Assembly (NCBI GenBank): GCA_964550375.1
Contig: CAZJYX010000016.1
Span: forward strand, 1 to 64,000
DNA: 64,000 bases
Source of the DNA: JAAYXS01 sp964550375
GTDB lineage: Bacteria > Planctomycetota > Phycisphaerae > UBA1845 > Fen-1342
Direction of reading: 5' to 3'
In this document: in pieces, positions 1 through 8,578 of the stretch
How the letters are laid out: each line of letters opens with the position of its first letter
Numbering within the stretch: position 1 is the first letter of the stretch
Notes under the pieces: model-generated
Databases searched by the model: none
What the model saw: the letters and a program-made list of their open reading frames with translations, nothing else
Told to the model about the DNA's origin: nothing
Position numbers and translations under genes: made by a program

Positions 1-2
1 TC

Positions 3-1250
3 CGCCTGCAGTTCGACCTGGAGCGCGGGCGTGCCAGACAGGTGCTTGGACCGGCCAAGGCTTTAGTGGACACGCTTTACGGACTACCCGAGCCACGCCT
101 GGTTCTCTTGCGCGCGCAGTTTGAGTTCGGGCGTACGACGGAAGATGACGCGCTGATGAGTTCGGCTTTTCGGGGGGCGCTCCACTTTGCGGAAAAAGGC
201 CCGTTTAGCTGGGCCTATTGTGCGCTGGCGGCGGAGATGTTTGCGGCCACGGGAAACTCGGAACAAGCGCACGAACTGCGGTCACGGGCATCTCTGGGTG
301 TCCCGCCGAGTGCCGAGGCGGCGTACTTGCTGTCCTTCGCCACGCTGGATTTGCAGCACGCCCGCCGCCATGCGGAGCAGGCGGTGGCTCTCGAGGCGGG
401 CCATGTTCTGGCGCGCTGGCGACGGGCCAACCTGTGCGTGCTACTGGGCGACTACGAGTCTGCCGTCGTAACCGCTCAGGCCTTGCTTGACGACGGCGTT
501 GAACTGTTTGATTCGGCCCTTCTGCTGGCCCACTCGTTGCTGGTAAAGTCCGAATGGGACCAAGCCCTGATAGCTTTCCAGCAAGTGCTGGACCTCGCTC
601 CGGGCAACGTCAATGCGTATCGCGGTCTCGCTACCGCGCGACTGTGCCAGGGGGATTGGGCTGGTGCCGTGACGGAATACACGCGGGCGCTGGACGCCGC
701 CCCCGCAGACCTCTGGGCGCGCTATGGGCGTGCCACGCCGCTGTGGGTGCTGGGCCGCCTGGATGACGCGGCGGCGGACTACCGGTCGTTTCTTGCCGAA
801 CATCACAGTTCAAGTTTCGCGAACGCGCGCCTGTTCCTCGTTCTCCACGACCAGGCGCGCCGGCTCGAGCAGGCCGGCGACGGCGCGGGGGCCGAACGTG
901 TTCGCGCTGAAGCGCGCGATGTGTTGGTCCAGGCGCGGCGCAGAAGTGTCACTACTGGCTGGCTGGCGCAGGTCTACGCCTGTCTCGCAGGCGAGCTGTC
1001 ACCAGCCGAGTTGGTGAACGCGGCGACGCCAGACGATCCGCAGCAGATCTGCGAGGCATACTACTACGCTGGCGAAAGCTGCCTGTTACGCTGCCAGCCG
1101 GAGGCGGCGCGCGGCCGGTTCGAGCAATGCGTCGCGACCAATCTGATGCTTGATCTGGACCAGTTTCCGCCGGACGCGATGAACGAATTCCACCTTGCGC
1201 ATTGGCGGCTGAGGCAACTGGCCGGCGACGACCCGGTCGCGAAGCCGTAG
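3..1250 (+). CDS. TPR-repeat protein, 5' end outside the window
   Basis: The frame is open from base 3, so the gene begins upstream of the window; the GTG at 42 is only the first start codon inside it. About 415 codons are visible before TAG at 1248-1250. Tetratricopeptide-type helix pairs are clear, for instance ALIAFQQVLDLAPGNVNAYR followed one repeat later by AVTEYTRALDAAPADLWARY, with the Ala/Gly/Tyr/Pro spacing of TPRs. TPR domains are protein-interaction scaffolds. No catalytic domain or membrane segment is visible in this part, and the N-terminal portion, which could carry an enzymatic domain, is missing. It converges on cysK. The specific role is unknown. Confidence 0.75.
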   Translation, partial: RLQFDLERGRARQVLGPAKALVDTLYGLPEPRLVLLRAQFEFGRTTEDDALMSSAFRGALHFAEKGPFSWAYCALAAEMFAATGNSEQAHELRSRASLGVPPSAEAAYLLSFATLDLQHARRHAEQAVALEAGHVLARWRRANLCVLLGDYESAVVTAQALLDDGVELFDSALLLAHSLLVKSEWDQALIAFQQVLDLAPGNVNAYRGLATARLCQGDWAGAVTEYTRALDAAPADLWARYGRATPLWVLGRLDDAAADYRSFLAEHHSSSFANARLFLVLHDQARRLEQAGDGAGAERVRAEARDVLVQARRRSVTTGWLAQVYACLAGELSPAELVNAATPDDPQQICEAYYYAGESCLLRCQPEAARGRFEQCVATNLMLDLDQFPPDAMNEFHLAHWRLRQLAGDDPVAKP

Positions 1251-1305
1251 CGGCGATTTCGCCGCGCACGACTCCGTGAGCGGCGGGCAACCCAGGGACG
1301 GGGCC

Positions 1306-2250
1306 CTACTCGAACTGGAACAGCGGCGTCGACAGGTAACGCTCGCCCGCGGATGCCAGCACCACGACTATCACCTTGCCCGCACTCTCGGGCCGGCGGG
1401 CCACCTGGTCGGCAGCGCACAGGGCCGCACCGGAACTGATTCCGCACAGAAGCCCTTCGCGGCGGGCCGCTCGACGGGCCCAGTCGAACGCCTCGTCGTT
1501 GCTGACCGTTGCAACTTCGTCGACCACGTCGAGGTTCAGGTTGTCCGGGATGAACCCCGCGCCGATGCCCTGGATCTTGTGCGGCCCGGGCTGCAAAGGC
1601 TCCCCGGCGCGCGCCTGCGTGATGATCGGCGAGTGCAGCGGCTCGACCGCCACGCAGCGGAACGTGGGCTTGCGCTGCTTGAGCACCTCGCCGACACCGC
1701 TGATCGTGCCGCCGGTGCCGACGCCGGCTATCAGAGTATCCGCCCGGCCCTCAGTGTCGCGCCAGATCTCCTCGGCCGTCGTGCGGCGGTGGATCTCGAC
1801 GTTGGCCGGGTTCTTGAATTGCTGCGGCATGAAGCAGTTGGGAGTCTCGGCCGCCAGGCGCTCGGCCTGGGCCACGGCGCCCTTCATGCCCTCGGCCGCC
1901 GGCGTAAGCACCAGTTCGGCACCCAGGGCGCGCAGCACAGTGCGACGTTCGATGCTCATGCTCTCCGGCATGGTCAGGATCAATCGCAGGCCCTTGGCGG
2001 CACAGACGAACGCCAGCGCAATGCCAGTGTTGCCGGAAGTCGGCTCGATTATCACCGTGTCGGGCTTGATACAGCCCCGCGCGATCCCGTCCGCAATCAT
2101 GCTGACGCCGATGCGGTCCTTAACGCTCTTGAGCGGGTTGGAGTACTCAAGCTTGGCGCAGACCGTGGCAGCGCTCTTGATGATGTGGTTGATCCGCACG
2201 AGGGGGGTGTTGCCGATTGCCTTGGTGGCATCATCGAACAAACGGTCCAT
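1306..2250 (-). CDS. cysK: Cysteine synthase (O-acetylserine sulfhydrylase), PLP-dependent
   Basis: 314 residues, the usual length of the CysK/CysM family, which makes cysteine from O-acetylserine and sulfide in the cytoplasm. The PLP lysine is K44 in SVKDRIG, the phosphate/substrate loop PTSGNTG is at about 70-76, and the glycine-rich cofactor loop GTGGTISGVG follows in the second half. The start chosen is ATG at 2248-2250, preceded by a GGAGG Shine-Dalgarno sequence 8 bases upstream; the frame extends 37 codons further upstream but that part has no homology character. CysK and CysM cannot be separated with certainty from sequence alone. It stands alone, with no other cysteine-biosynthesis gene beside it. 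Confidence 0.93.
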   Translation of the reverse strand: MDRLFDDATKAIGNTPLVRINHIIKSAATVCAKLEYSNPLKSVKDRIGVSMIADGIARGCIKPDTVIIEPTSGNTGIALAFVCAAKGLRLILTMPESMSIERRTVLRALGAELVLTPAAEGMKGAVAQAERLAAETPNCFMPQQFKNPANVEIHRRTTAEEIWRDTEGRADTLIAGVGTGGTISGVGEVLKQRKPTFRCVAVEPLHSPIITQARAGEPLQPGPHKIQGIGAGFIPDNLNLDVVDEVATVSNDEAFDWARRAARREGLLCGISSGAALCAADQVARRPESAGKVIVVVLASAGERYLSTPLFQFE

Positions 2251-2407
2251 GGGTTGCCTCCGTCTTGACCCGGAAATGCCCTGAAGGGGGCTACGGCGGC
2301 CCGTCGCCGTTTCACATGCTCTGATTGTAGCCCCGCGGAGTCCCGGCGACCGGCGGTGCACCGAACTTCAGAATGGCGCTGTGCGGATTGGCGGCGGTAC
2401 GGCGGGC

Positions 2408-2935
2408 TCAGGCCGGTCCCGCGGCAGCGGGGTGCCGCTCCGGACAGCTCGGTCTGGCCGGTGGTGGGAGCGGCGCGGGCAAGCGGCTGATGGGCCGGGC
2501 GACAGCGGCGTTGTCTGTGCGGCCCCACAGCAGTCGGGCCGGCACCTGGGCGGGGAAATGCAGTGCAACGCGCCGTGTGGTTCCGTCATCGCAGTCCAGC
2601 CGCACCACGCGCCCGACCAGCGGCAGGGCAGGGCTTTCCTCCCGGACCAGGCGGTCCTGGGAGTACATCGGCAACAGTTCAACCTGGTCGCCGACGGCGG
2701 GGGCGTGCTCAGTGGCGGTCAGGAAGGCCGCCCCGCTATTGGACAAGTTTAGCATCCAGCCGCTGAAGCGCTCCCGGCCGCCGGTGGGCCGAAACCAGAA
2801 CGAGAACGCGGCCAGGTGGCGGGGAGCATGGCGCCGATCCCGGCTTGTCTTTCCGCCTTGCGTCACAGACCCGGTTCCCTTCAGATAGATGGCGCCAGCA
2901 CTGCGGATGCGGCAACTCGCATCCATCGTTGTCAT
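2408..2935 (-). CDS. PilZ-domain protein (probable c-di-GMP binding)
   Basis: 175 residues. The middle carries PilZ hallmarks: an Arg-rich stretch RDRRHAPR at about 32-39 and, after about 25 residues, NLSNSGAAF, matching the RxxxR plus (D/N)xSxxG pattern used to bind cyclic di-GMP. A beta-barrel-like segment follows (VGDQVELL, VGRVVRLD). The C-terminal 35 residues are Pro/Arg/Ala-rich and look disordered. No signal peptide or membrane helix is seen, so it is probably a cytoplasmic c-di-GMP effector controlling surface or motility functions; the partner is not identifiable here. An internal start is possible because the first 25 residues lie outside the domain. Confidence 0.7.
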   Translation of the reverse strand: MTTMDASCRIRSAGAIYLKGTGSVTQGGKTSRDRRHAPRHLAAFSFWFRPTGGRERFSGWMLNLSNSGAAFLTATEHAPAVGDQVELLPMYSQDRLVREESPALPLVGRVVRLDCDDGTTRRVALHFPAQVPARLLWGRTDNAAVARPISRLPAPLPPPARPSCPERHPAAAGPA

Positions 2936-3013
2936 CGGTGCGGTCCAGTGTGTGCTTCAGGCGCGTTTCAGGCGGCATACGAACGTCCGATAGTCTCCTG
3001 TTCCAGAGGTCCG

Positions 3014-3610
3014 ATGCCGATCGCGGTGGAACTTGAAGAGTTGCGGAGCCTGCAATGGGAGGTCCTATTCGGTAACGCCAATCCGGTCGAGCTGGAGATC
3101 GGCACCGGCAAGGCCGGTTTCTTGCTGCGCCGGGCCCGCACTTATCCGGACCGCAATTTCCTCGGCATCGAGTGGGCCAATAAGTTCTACCGCTACGCCG
3201 TTGACCGTATGCAGCGCTGGCACATGGGCAACGTGCGCCTGCTGCGCATCGACGCGCGCCACTTCATACGCGAGGTCTGCCCGCGCGACTCGCTGACGGC
3301 TTTGCACGTGTACCACCCCGACCCCTGGCCGAAGAAGCGCCATCACAAACGCCGGCTGTTCGAGCCGACCTTCATCGCCGCCGCCGTGCAGTGCCTCGTG
3401 CCCGGCGGCCGGTTGGCCGTGCAGACCGACCACGCCGAGTATTTCGAGGTTATCAGGACGTTGCTGCGGGCGCACCCCGACCTGGTGGAAGTGCCGTTCG
3501 ACGACGCCGACTTCGGCGTCGTGGCGGCGCGCGTCGAAACCAACTTCGAGATCAAGTACCTGCGTGCCGGCCGGGAAATCTACCAGTTGGCCATGCAGCG
3601 CCGCGCATGA
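3014..3610 (+). CDS. trmB: tRNA (guanine-N7-)-methyltransferase
   Basis: 198 residues. SAM-dependent Rossmann methyltransferase that methylates G46 of tRNAs. Visible motifs are the SAM-binding VELEIGTGKAGF at about 25-36, FLGIEWANKF at about 49-58, RIDARHF at about 78-84, and the family signature HPDPWPKKRHHKRRL at about 101-115, which is diagnostic of TrmB. The frame runs upstream to 2816, but that part overlaps the PilZ gene and has no family similarity; ATG 3014, with AGAGG just upstream, gives a compact TrmB slightly shorter than the E. coli protein at its N terminus. Confidence 0.93.
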   Translation: MPIAVELEELRSLQWEVLFGNANPVELEIGTGKAGFLLRRARTYPDRNFLGIEWANKFYRYAVDRMQRWHMGNVRLLRIDARHFIREVCPRDSLTALHVYHPDPWPKKRHHKRRLFEPTFIAAAVQCLVPGGRLAVQTDHAEYFEVIRTLLRAHPDLVEVPFDDADFGVVAARVETNFEIKYLRAGREIYQLAMQRRA

Positions 3611-3670
3611 CGGGCTCTGTATCCGGCGGCCGCGCGTGGGCCACCTGCTGCCCGGCCCACATCGTCGTGG

Positions 3671-5830
3671 CTATCTGGCCTTCGGCCGGGGCCAGATGAC
3701 GAAGTCGCCGGTCTCGGCCCGCTCGTCGTGGTGCCCGCCGTTATCGTTGCCGTTGGCCCCGGCGGAGTAGAGCACGAACTCGTCGGCGGTCCGCCGGTAA
3801 TGGAAGGGTCGGTCGGTGAACGGATCAAGCGCTAGGTGCGCTTCCCCCAACTCGTCGAGCGAGTCCGGATACGCACCGTGCGACTGACGGTAAGCCCGCA
3901 GTCGCGTGGCCAGTTGAGTGCCGCGCCGCATGGCTTCGGCGCGCGTCTGCACCAGCAGGGCCGATGTGAAGTCCGGCGTGTTGATGCGCATGATCGGGCT
4001 GAGGTTTGGATCCTGCAAGGCATCGGCGTAGATGGTCTGCAGTCGTGCGCACGCCTGGGCGTAGGGCAGGGACAACGCGGCGGCCAGGGCGTCGTAGTAC
4101 GCCTCGCCCTCGGCCACGACCTGTGCAAAGGGCACCGCGGCCTGCTGCTCGACTCGGGTCGCGTCGGCCTGCGGAGCGGCGCCGAGCATCTCGGTCATCA
4201 TCTCGAAATACCCGGCCGCCTGCGCCCGATCGAGCACGTACGTGCCCGACTCGGCGTCATAGCGATACACGCGCTGCACGGCCTCCATGAGCACGGCCCG
4301 CTCCAGTTGCAGCTTATCCTCCAGGGGACAGATCGGGGCGTACGCCGTGGCAACCCGCTCCGCCAGGTCTCCGTAGTCGAGCGCGAGCTCGGCATCCGCA
4401 GCCTGCAAATCGAGCAGCGCCCCGGCCGCCGACGTCTGCATGGTGGCACCTACCAGCGCCTCGATAATCGTTATCCCGTAGCTGGTCTGTGTGCCGGCGG
4501 ACAGCACGTCGAGGAAGTACTCGGCGGCATCCGCGGGCCGATTCTCAGCCGCCAATACGCGTCCCTGAATCACGGCTGCCTGAGCCAGGTCGCGTAGCGG
4601 CGGCAGGTACGGCAACGTAGCGGACAGCAGCCAGCCGTCGTCGCTTTGTACCGGCCAGCCGCGGTACTCCAACTCCGCCGCGCTGCGGTAGTACGCCATC
4701 GCCGAGTGGTTGGCCTCGAGCCAGGCTCTGATGGCCGGTGACCGCAGGGCGGCGACTTCGCCGCGCAAGGCCGCCCCCAGCGGCGCTCGGTCGCCATCCC
4801 AGGGCATCAGCCGCCGCAGGGCAATCTCGTAGTCGCTGACGGCGCTGGCGCCCTCCGTACGGGTCAACTCGTTGGCCCAGGCGATGTAGTCAACCGGCTC
4901 CGCTGGATCCGGCGGCGGCACGGCCATGGCCGCCGGCCTGTATTGCGCGGGATCGAGTCGGTCGGGCTGCTCGGCCGCCAGGGCTGCGGACTGGGCGGAA
5001 GTGCCCGGAGCTTCAACCAAGGCTGCCTCAGACAACGCGACTTCGGCCGGCGGCGGTTCCCGGTCGCCGGTGGGCGACTGCCCCGGATCGCCCATGGGCG
5101 CCGATGCGGTCGCGGTCGGCGGGGTGCGCTCGGCCGACGGCGGCGCTGCCGGGCCGCCGTTGGCCGCATTTTTTTCCTCAGCGGTTTCACGTCCGACGGA
5201 CTGGCCGGCCGCGGCGGTTCCGTAGAGCGCGGCGCGCGCCTCGGCCGGAATACCCGCCACCTGTTTGAGTGCGTCCTTGTCTCGGATCACCTGTAGAGTA
5301 GCCAAGCTGATGCGGATCTGTCGCCCGTGTGGCAGCGTGATGACAAAGGACTCGGGCGCGCCGACAAACTCGCACCGGACATCCTTGAGCCACTCGATCG
5401 CCTCGCCCTCCACGCGCACGTGCGGCCAGTCGCCCGGCTCAAGCAGGTCCGGCAGTACGAAATGGCGCAGCAACTCGCCTTGCCGGCCGTAGATGATCAG
5501 GGCGTGCCGGGCGCCGCCGCGCTGGAACTCGTTCAGTGTTACGACGAACTCGCCGTCGTCGCGGATGAAGGCCTGCTCGGGGGCGATCTCATTGACGAGG
5601 AAGCGGCCCCAGCGGGCCCGACCGCGCTGCCGATATTCGGACGAGTACTCGTAAAGCGTTGCGCGGCAGCCGCGGAGCGCGTCGCCGTCCGGTCGGCCCG
5701 GGCGGATCTGCAGGCGAAAGCTGTGGTTGGACGATTCCACTTCGCGCAACGGCCGCGGCTCAGGGGCAGCCAGCGTGTCGGCCCCCATGAGCAAGGCCAG
5801 GCTCGCGATCATCCAGGCAGGTACTCTCAT
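3671..5830 (-). CDS. Large secreted protein of unknown function
   Basis: 719 residues from ATG 5830, preceded by AGGAG. Residues 1-22 form a signal peptide (MRVPAWMIASLALLMGADTL, then AA). The N-terminal third is beta-rich (SFRLQIRPGRPDG onward) and resembles a domain repeated in planctomycete secreted proteins. A low-complexity Pro/Ala/Glu linker lies around 215-300. The middle is alpha-helical. The last 80 residues contain a helix with AYPDSLDELGE, then DPFTDRPFHYRR and FVLYSAGANGND, a pattern also found at the C terminus of type II secretion pseudopilin-like proteins in this phylum. There is no catalytic motif I recognise, so function is not assigned. It is transcribed towards trmB (convergent). 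Confidence 0.75.
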   Translation of the reverse strand: MRVPAWMIASLALLMGADTLAAPEPRPLREVESSNHSFRLQIRPGRPDGDALRGCRATLYEYSSEYRQRGRARWGRFLVNEIAPEQAFIRDDGEFVVTLNEFQRGGARHALIIYGRQGELLRHFVLPDLLEPGDWPHVRVEGEAIEWLKDVRCEFVGAPESFVITLPHGRQIRISLATLQVIRDKDALKQVAGIPAEARAALYGTAAAGQSVGRETAEEKNAANGGPAAPPSAERTPPTATASAPMGDPGQSPTGDREPPPAEVALSEAALVEAPGTSAQSAALAAEQPDRLDPAQYRPAAMAVPPPDPAEPVDYIAWANELTRTEGASAVSDYEIALRRLMPWDGDRAPLGAALRGEVAALRSPAIRAWLEANHSAMAYYRSAAELEYRGWPVQSDDGWLLSATLPYLPPLRDLAQAAVIQGRVLAAENRPADAAEYFLDVLSAGTQTSYGITIIEALVGATMQTSAAGALLDLQAADAELALDYGDLAERVATAYAPICPLEDKLQLERAVLMEAVQRVYRYDAESGTYVLDRAQAAGYFEMMTEMLGAAPQADATRVEQQAAVPFAQVVAEGEAYYDALAAALSLPYAQACARLQTIYADALQDPNLSPIMRINTPDFTSALLVQTRAEAMRRGTQLATRLRAYRQSHGAYPDSLDELGEAHLALDPFTDRPFHYRRTADEFVLYSAGANGNDNGGHHDERAETGDFVIWPRPKAR

Positions 5831-6024
5831 CACGGCCTCTCCTGACGGGCGTTCCAGCCGGGCATGGGCCCACATATCCTACGAGAAAAACCCGTGGCAC
5901 ACACAGCCTGAACGCCTGCCGGTTGGTCACGAACGCGCAGGGTGGGAGACAGCGCCGCGGCGAACTTGCCGCGCTCGGTGGGACAGTCCTGCCAGGCGCA
6001 ACGCGGCCGGCAGCGCCGGCGGAA

Positions 6025-7065
6025 TCAGGCTCCGCCGGTCAGCAACTGCACAAACGGGTCGATGTCGAAGGCGTTCACCAAGCCGTCACCGTTGATGTCG
6101 CCCAGCAGGTAGTTGCAGTACGGGTGCTCGGCCTCGTAAGCCGCCGGATTAGTCAGCGCCAGCACGAACGGGTCGATGTCGAAGGCGTTGATCAGGCCGT
6201 CGCAGTTCAGGTCGCCGAGCTCGTTCTCGCACACCACCATGTTAGCCGTCAGTTCCGCCCATTGGCCGCCACCGAACGTGTCGCCGGTATTGCCGGGACT
6301 GTAGTAGACGCCCCGGTCCACCCGCCACGCCACCGCCAGCGAACCCCCCTCAAACGTACCATCCGACACAAACGGTCCGGGCCGCAGGAGAAGAAAGCCT
6401 TCGCCGCCGTACGTCGTTATGCCTTCGTTAACGCAGTCCTGGCCGTCGCCCATGTAGGGACCTCCCGGCAGTGTGCCGCCAGTCGTTACCGGGCAGTACT
6501 CCGCCGTCATGATGCGCCCCCCCAGGTAGCTGCCGGCTGTCGGAAGGCACCACTGACCCAGGATGACTCTCCCGCCCGCATCAACATAGTCAGCCAGGTG
6601 GTCGCCCATCAACTCGTGATCCTGGTAGGAGAAGTTCACCCAGGTGAAGACCGTTGCATACTCCAGCATGACCCCAACCGACGGCGTGGCGACGCGCGCA
6701 TCGAAGTAGTCCACCGGCACGTCGGACGGCGCGCCGGTAGACAGCGCTGCCGAGAGCTGGCTCCGGAACGCCGGATTGTCGGAAGCCGCAGGGGCATACA
6801 GCACGCCCCAACCGCTCCGCGCGGCACCCCGGGCCATGAGGAACTGCGCAGTTTGTTTCAGATTGCTGTTGGCTACCATGCCGCCGCCTGCCGGTTCAGC
6901 CGCCGCGGACGCCAGGGCGACGTTCGCCACTTCGGTCTTCTGCTTCGTGTTGCCGGCCCCGGTCGCTTGTGCGATGTTCGCATCTTCGGCCGCCTGCGCC
7001 GCCGCGGGAACCGTCAGCGCCGTTACCAAGGCCAACGTGCTTAAACAGGGGATGCCGTGTCGCAT
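6025..7065 (-). CDS. Secreted protein with tandem dockerin-like Ca-binding repeats
   Basis: 346 residues from ATG 7065, with GGAGG eight bases upstream. A signal peptide occupies the first 20-25 residues. The C terminus carries two F-hand Ca-binding loops typical of type I dockerin repeats, GDLNCDGLINAFDIDPFV and GDINGDGLVNAFDIDPFV, separated by about 25 residues with Cys pairs. In Phycisphaerae such paired repeats are a common C-terminal module of surface-exposed proteins. The central region (VPVDYFDARVATPSVGV, QWAELTANMVV) is of unknown fold; the stretch FVSDGTFEGGSLAVAWRVD suggests a recognition or structural rather than catalytic protein. No cohesin is visible in the window. Confidence 0.8.
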   Translation of the reverse strand: MRHGIPCLSTLALVTALTVPAAAQAAEDANIAQATGAGNTKQKTEVANVALASAAAEPAGGGMVANSNLKQTAQFLMARGAARSGWGVLYAPAASDNPAFRSQLSAALSTGAPSDVPVDYFDARVATPSVGVMLEYATVFTWVNFSYQDHELMGDHLADYVDAGGRVILGQWCLPTAGSYLGGRIMTAEYCPVTTGGTLPGGPYMGDGQDCVNEGITTYGGEGFLLLRPGPFVSDGTFEGGSLAVAWRVDRGVYYSPGNTGDTFGGGQWAELTANMVVCENELGDLNCDGLINAFDIDPFVLALTNPAAYEAEHPYCNYLLGDINGDGLVNAFDIDPFVQLLTGGA

Positions 7066-7375
7066 GACTTGTTCCTCCGATTGAATTGCCGCGAAGCATA
7101 TCGGTGACCATGTTCGCACACGGTTGTGCGCTCCCACCAGGCCAACAGGGGTCCTCCACCCCTGTTTCGAAGAAGATACAATTGTGCCAATAGACGAGAT
7201 GCTCGCCGCACGTCAATTATAATCGCCCCCAACCACACGCCAGCGCGCGGCATAAACGCACGCTCTACCTGTTGGCTCGGCACACACCAGCCGCGACGGA
7301 CTTCGCCGCGTGCGGACACAACGCCGACTTGTTCACTCGTGATATCCGGTGTTAGCCACGCGCGGCCTGTCTGGG

Positions 7376-8578
7376 TCAGCGCGCTTGGCCGCGGATGCGG
7401 TTGAGCTTGAGGTCGGTGATTTCGATCCAGCCGTCATAGGGCGGCCGAGTCAGCAACTCGGCCAACGTGGCGGCCGCGAGTTGCGTCTTGATACGATAGC
7501 GACCGGCACTGTCGGTGAAGTCGCCCTCGACCGAGCGGACACCCTCGATCTCGGCCAGCGCGTTCTTGAGCTGCAGAAAGCCCCTGAAATCGAGCGGCCG
7601 GACCTCCAGCTCGATGTCGCCGCCGGCAGATATCTCCGTCGCCCATTGCTCCATAACCGACTCGTAGAGCCGAATCGCCAGGGCCTGGCGCGTGCCGGGG
7701 TTGTCCACCTCGGGAAACGTGGCCTGTACCAGGGCCTCACGGGCGGCCTGCGGGCTGAATTCTCTCCGCGCGCGCAGCCCGCGGCGGGTGGCGGGGATCG
7801 ACTCGCTCACCAGCAGGCGGCCGGTGTCGGTGGCGTAAATACGGGCCTGGACGTCGCAGTTGTAGAAAGCGGCCGGCACGCCGTAGACGCTCTCAATGCC
7901 GGCCCGGTTGGCGTTGGCCGTGCCGCGCACCAGGATGTGCGCGCCGGCCTCGCGCGCGATCTGTTGCAGCGCCGTGGCACCCTGGTCGCCGCGGACGTCG
8001 GTTGCTTCCGGGTCGCGCAGTTGGCCGCGGGCCTTGCGCGTCACCAGGTCGAAACCGGCCTTGACGAACAACTCCTCGATGCGGTTCTCGACCATCGAAT
8101 CTTCCTGGAGCTGGCCGTCGATGCGCTCGTCGATCCAGACCATGATGCGCGGCCGGCCGAGCTGGTCGAGCACGTTCTGCACCTCGCCCCAGGCGGCGGC
8201 CACCGCGCTGGCGCGCACGACCGCCTCGATGGTCACCATCCACGTGCCGCCAGCGCCCTCGCGCTCGGAGATGATCTCGTATTCGCTCACGATGCCGGCC
8301 GCCCGGCTGTAGATCGTATCGCGCACCAGCATGAAATCACGCGTCTGCGAGTAAGCGGCAATTTGCACCTCGGCGCCCTGTTCGATGGCCTTGCGCAGGG
8401 CCTGCTTCAGGGCGTCGTCGCGGTTGTAGCCCTCCGCGGTCACGCGGACGCGCCGCAGTTCGGACGTGCCCATCTCGCCGGCCGGGTCGGTCTGGGAGAC
8501 CGGCTGGGCCTGCGCCGCGACCGCCGGCAGGCAACCCAGCGCGCTCAGGACCACCAAACCTGCGTATATCGCTCTCAT
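7376..8578 (-). CDS. Secreted FlgT-like / LPP20-like protein
   Basis: 400 residues. The signal peptide MRAIYAGLVVLSALGCLPAV is followed by a domain (about 42-130) of the FlgT N-terminal type: VRVTAEGYNRDDALKQALRK, then AIEQGAEV, then IVSEYEIISE and VTIEAVVR. A middle domain (PRIMVWIDERIDGQ, ILVRGTANANRAG, VQARIYATDTGRL) resembles the FlgT/TolB-like middle region. FlgT in Vibrio builds the H ring of the flagellar motor, but no flagellar gene is present here, so envelope lipoprotein-like function is as likely. Its ATG overlaps the stop of the upstream gene as ATGA (8575-8578), indicating translational coupling within a minus-strand operon starting at 11427. Confidence 0.72.
   Translation of the reverse strand: MRAIYAGLVVLSALGCLPAVAAQAQPVSQTDPAGEMGTSELRRVRVTAEGYNRDDALKQALRKAIEQGAEVQIAAYSQTRDFMLVRDTIYSRAAGIVSEYEIISEREGAGGTWMVTIEAVVRASAVAAAWGEVQNVLDQLGRPRIMVWIDERIDGQLQEDSMVENRIEELFVKAGFDLVTRKARGQLRDPEATDVRGDQGATALQQIAREAGAHILVRGTANANRAGIESVYGVPAAFYNCDVQARIYATDTGRLLVSESIPATRRGLRARREFSPQAAREALVQATFPEVDNPGTRQALAIRLYESVMEQWATEISAGGDIELEVRPLDFRGFLQLKNALAEIEGVRSVEGDFTDSAGRYRIKTQLAAATLAELLTRPPYDGWIEITDLKLNRIRGQAR

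Noticed and set aside
1276..2268. 330-codon plus-strand frame opposite cysK
   Set aside because: Lies entirely antisense to an unmistakable cysteine synthase; composition reflects the opposite strand.
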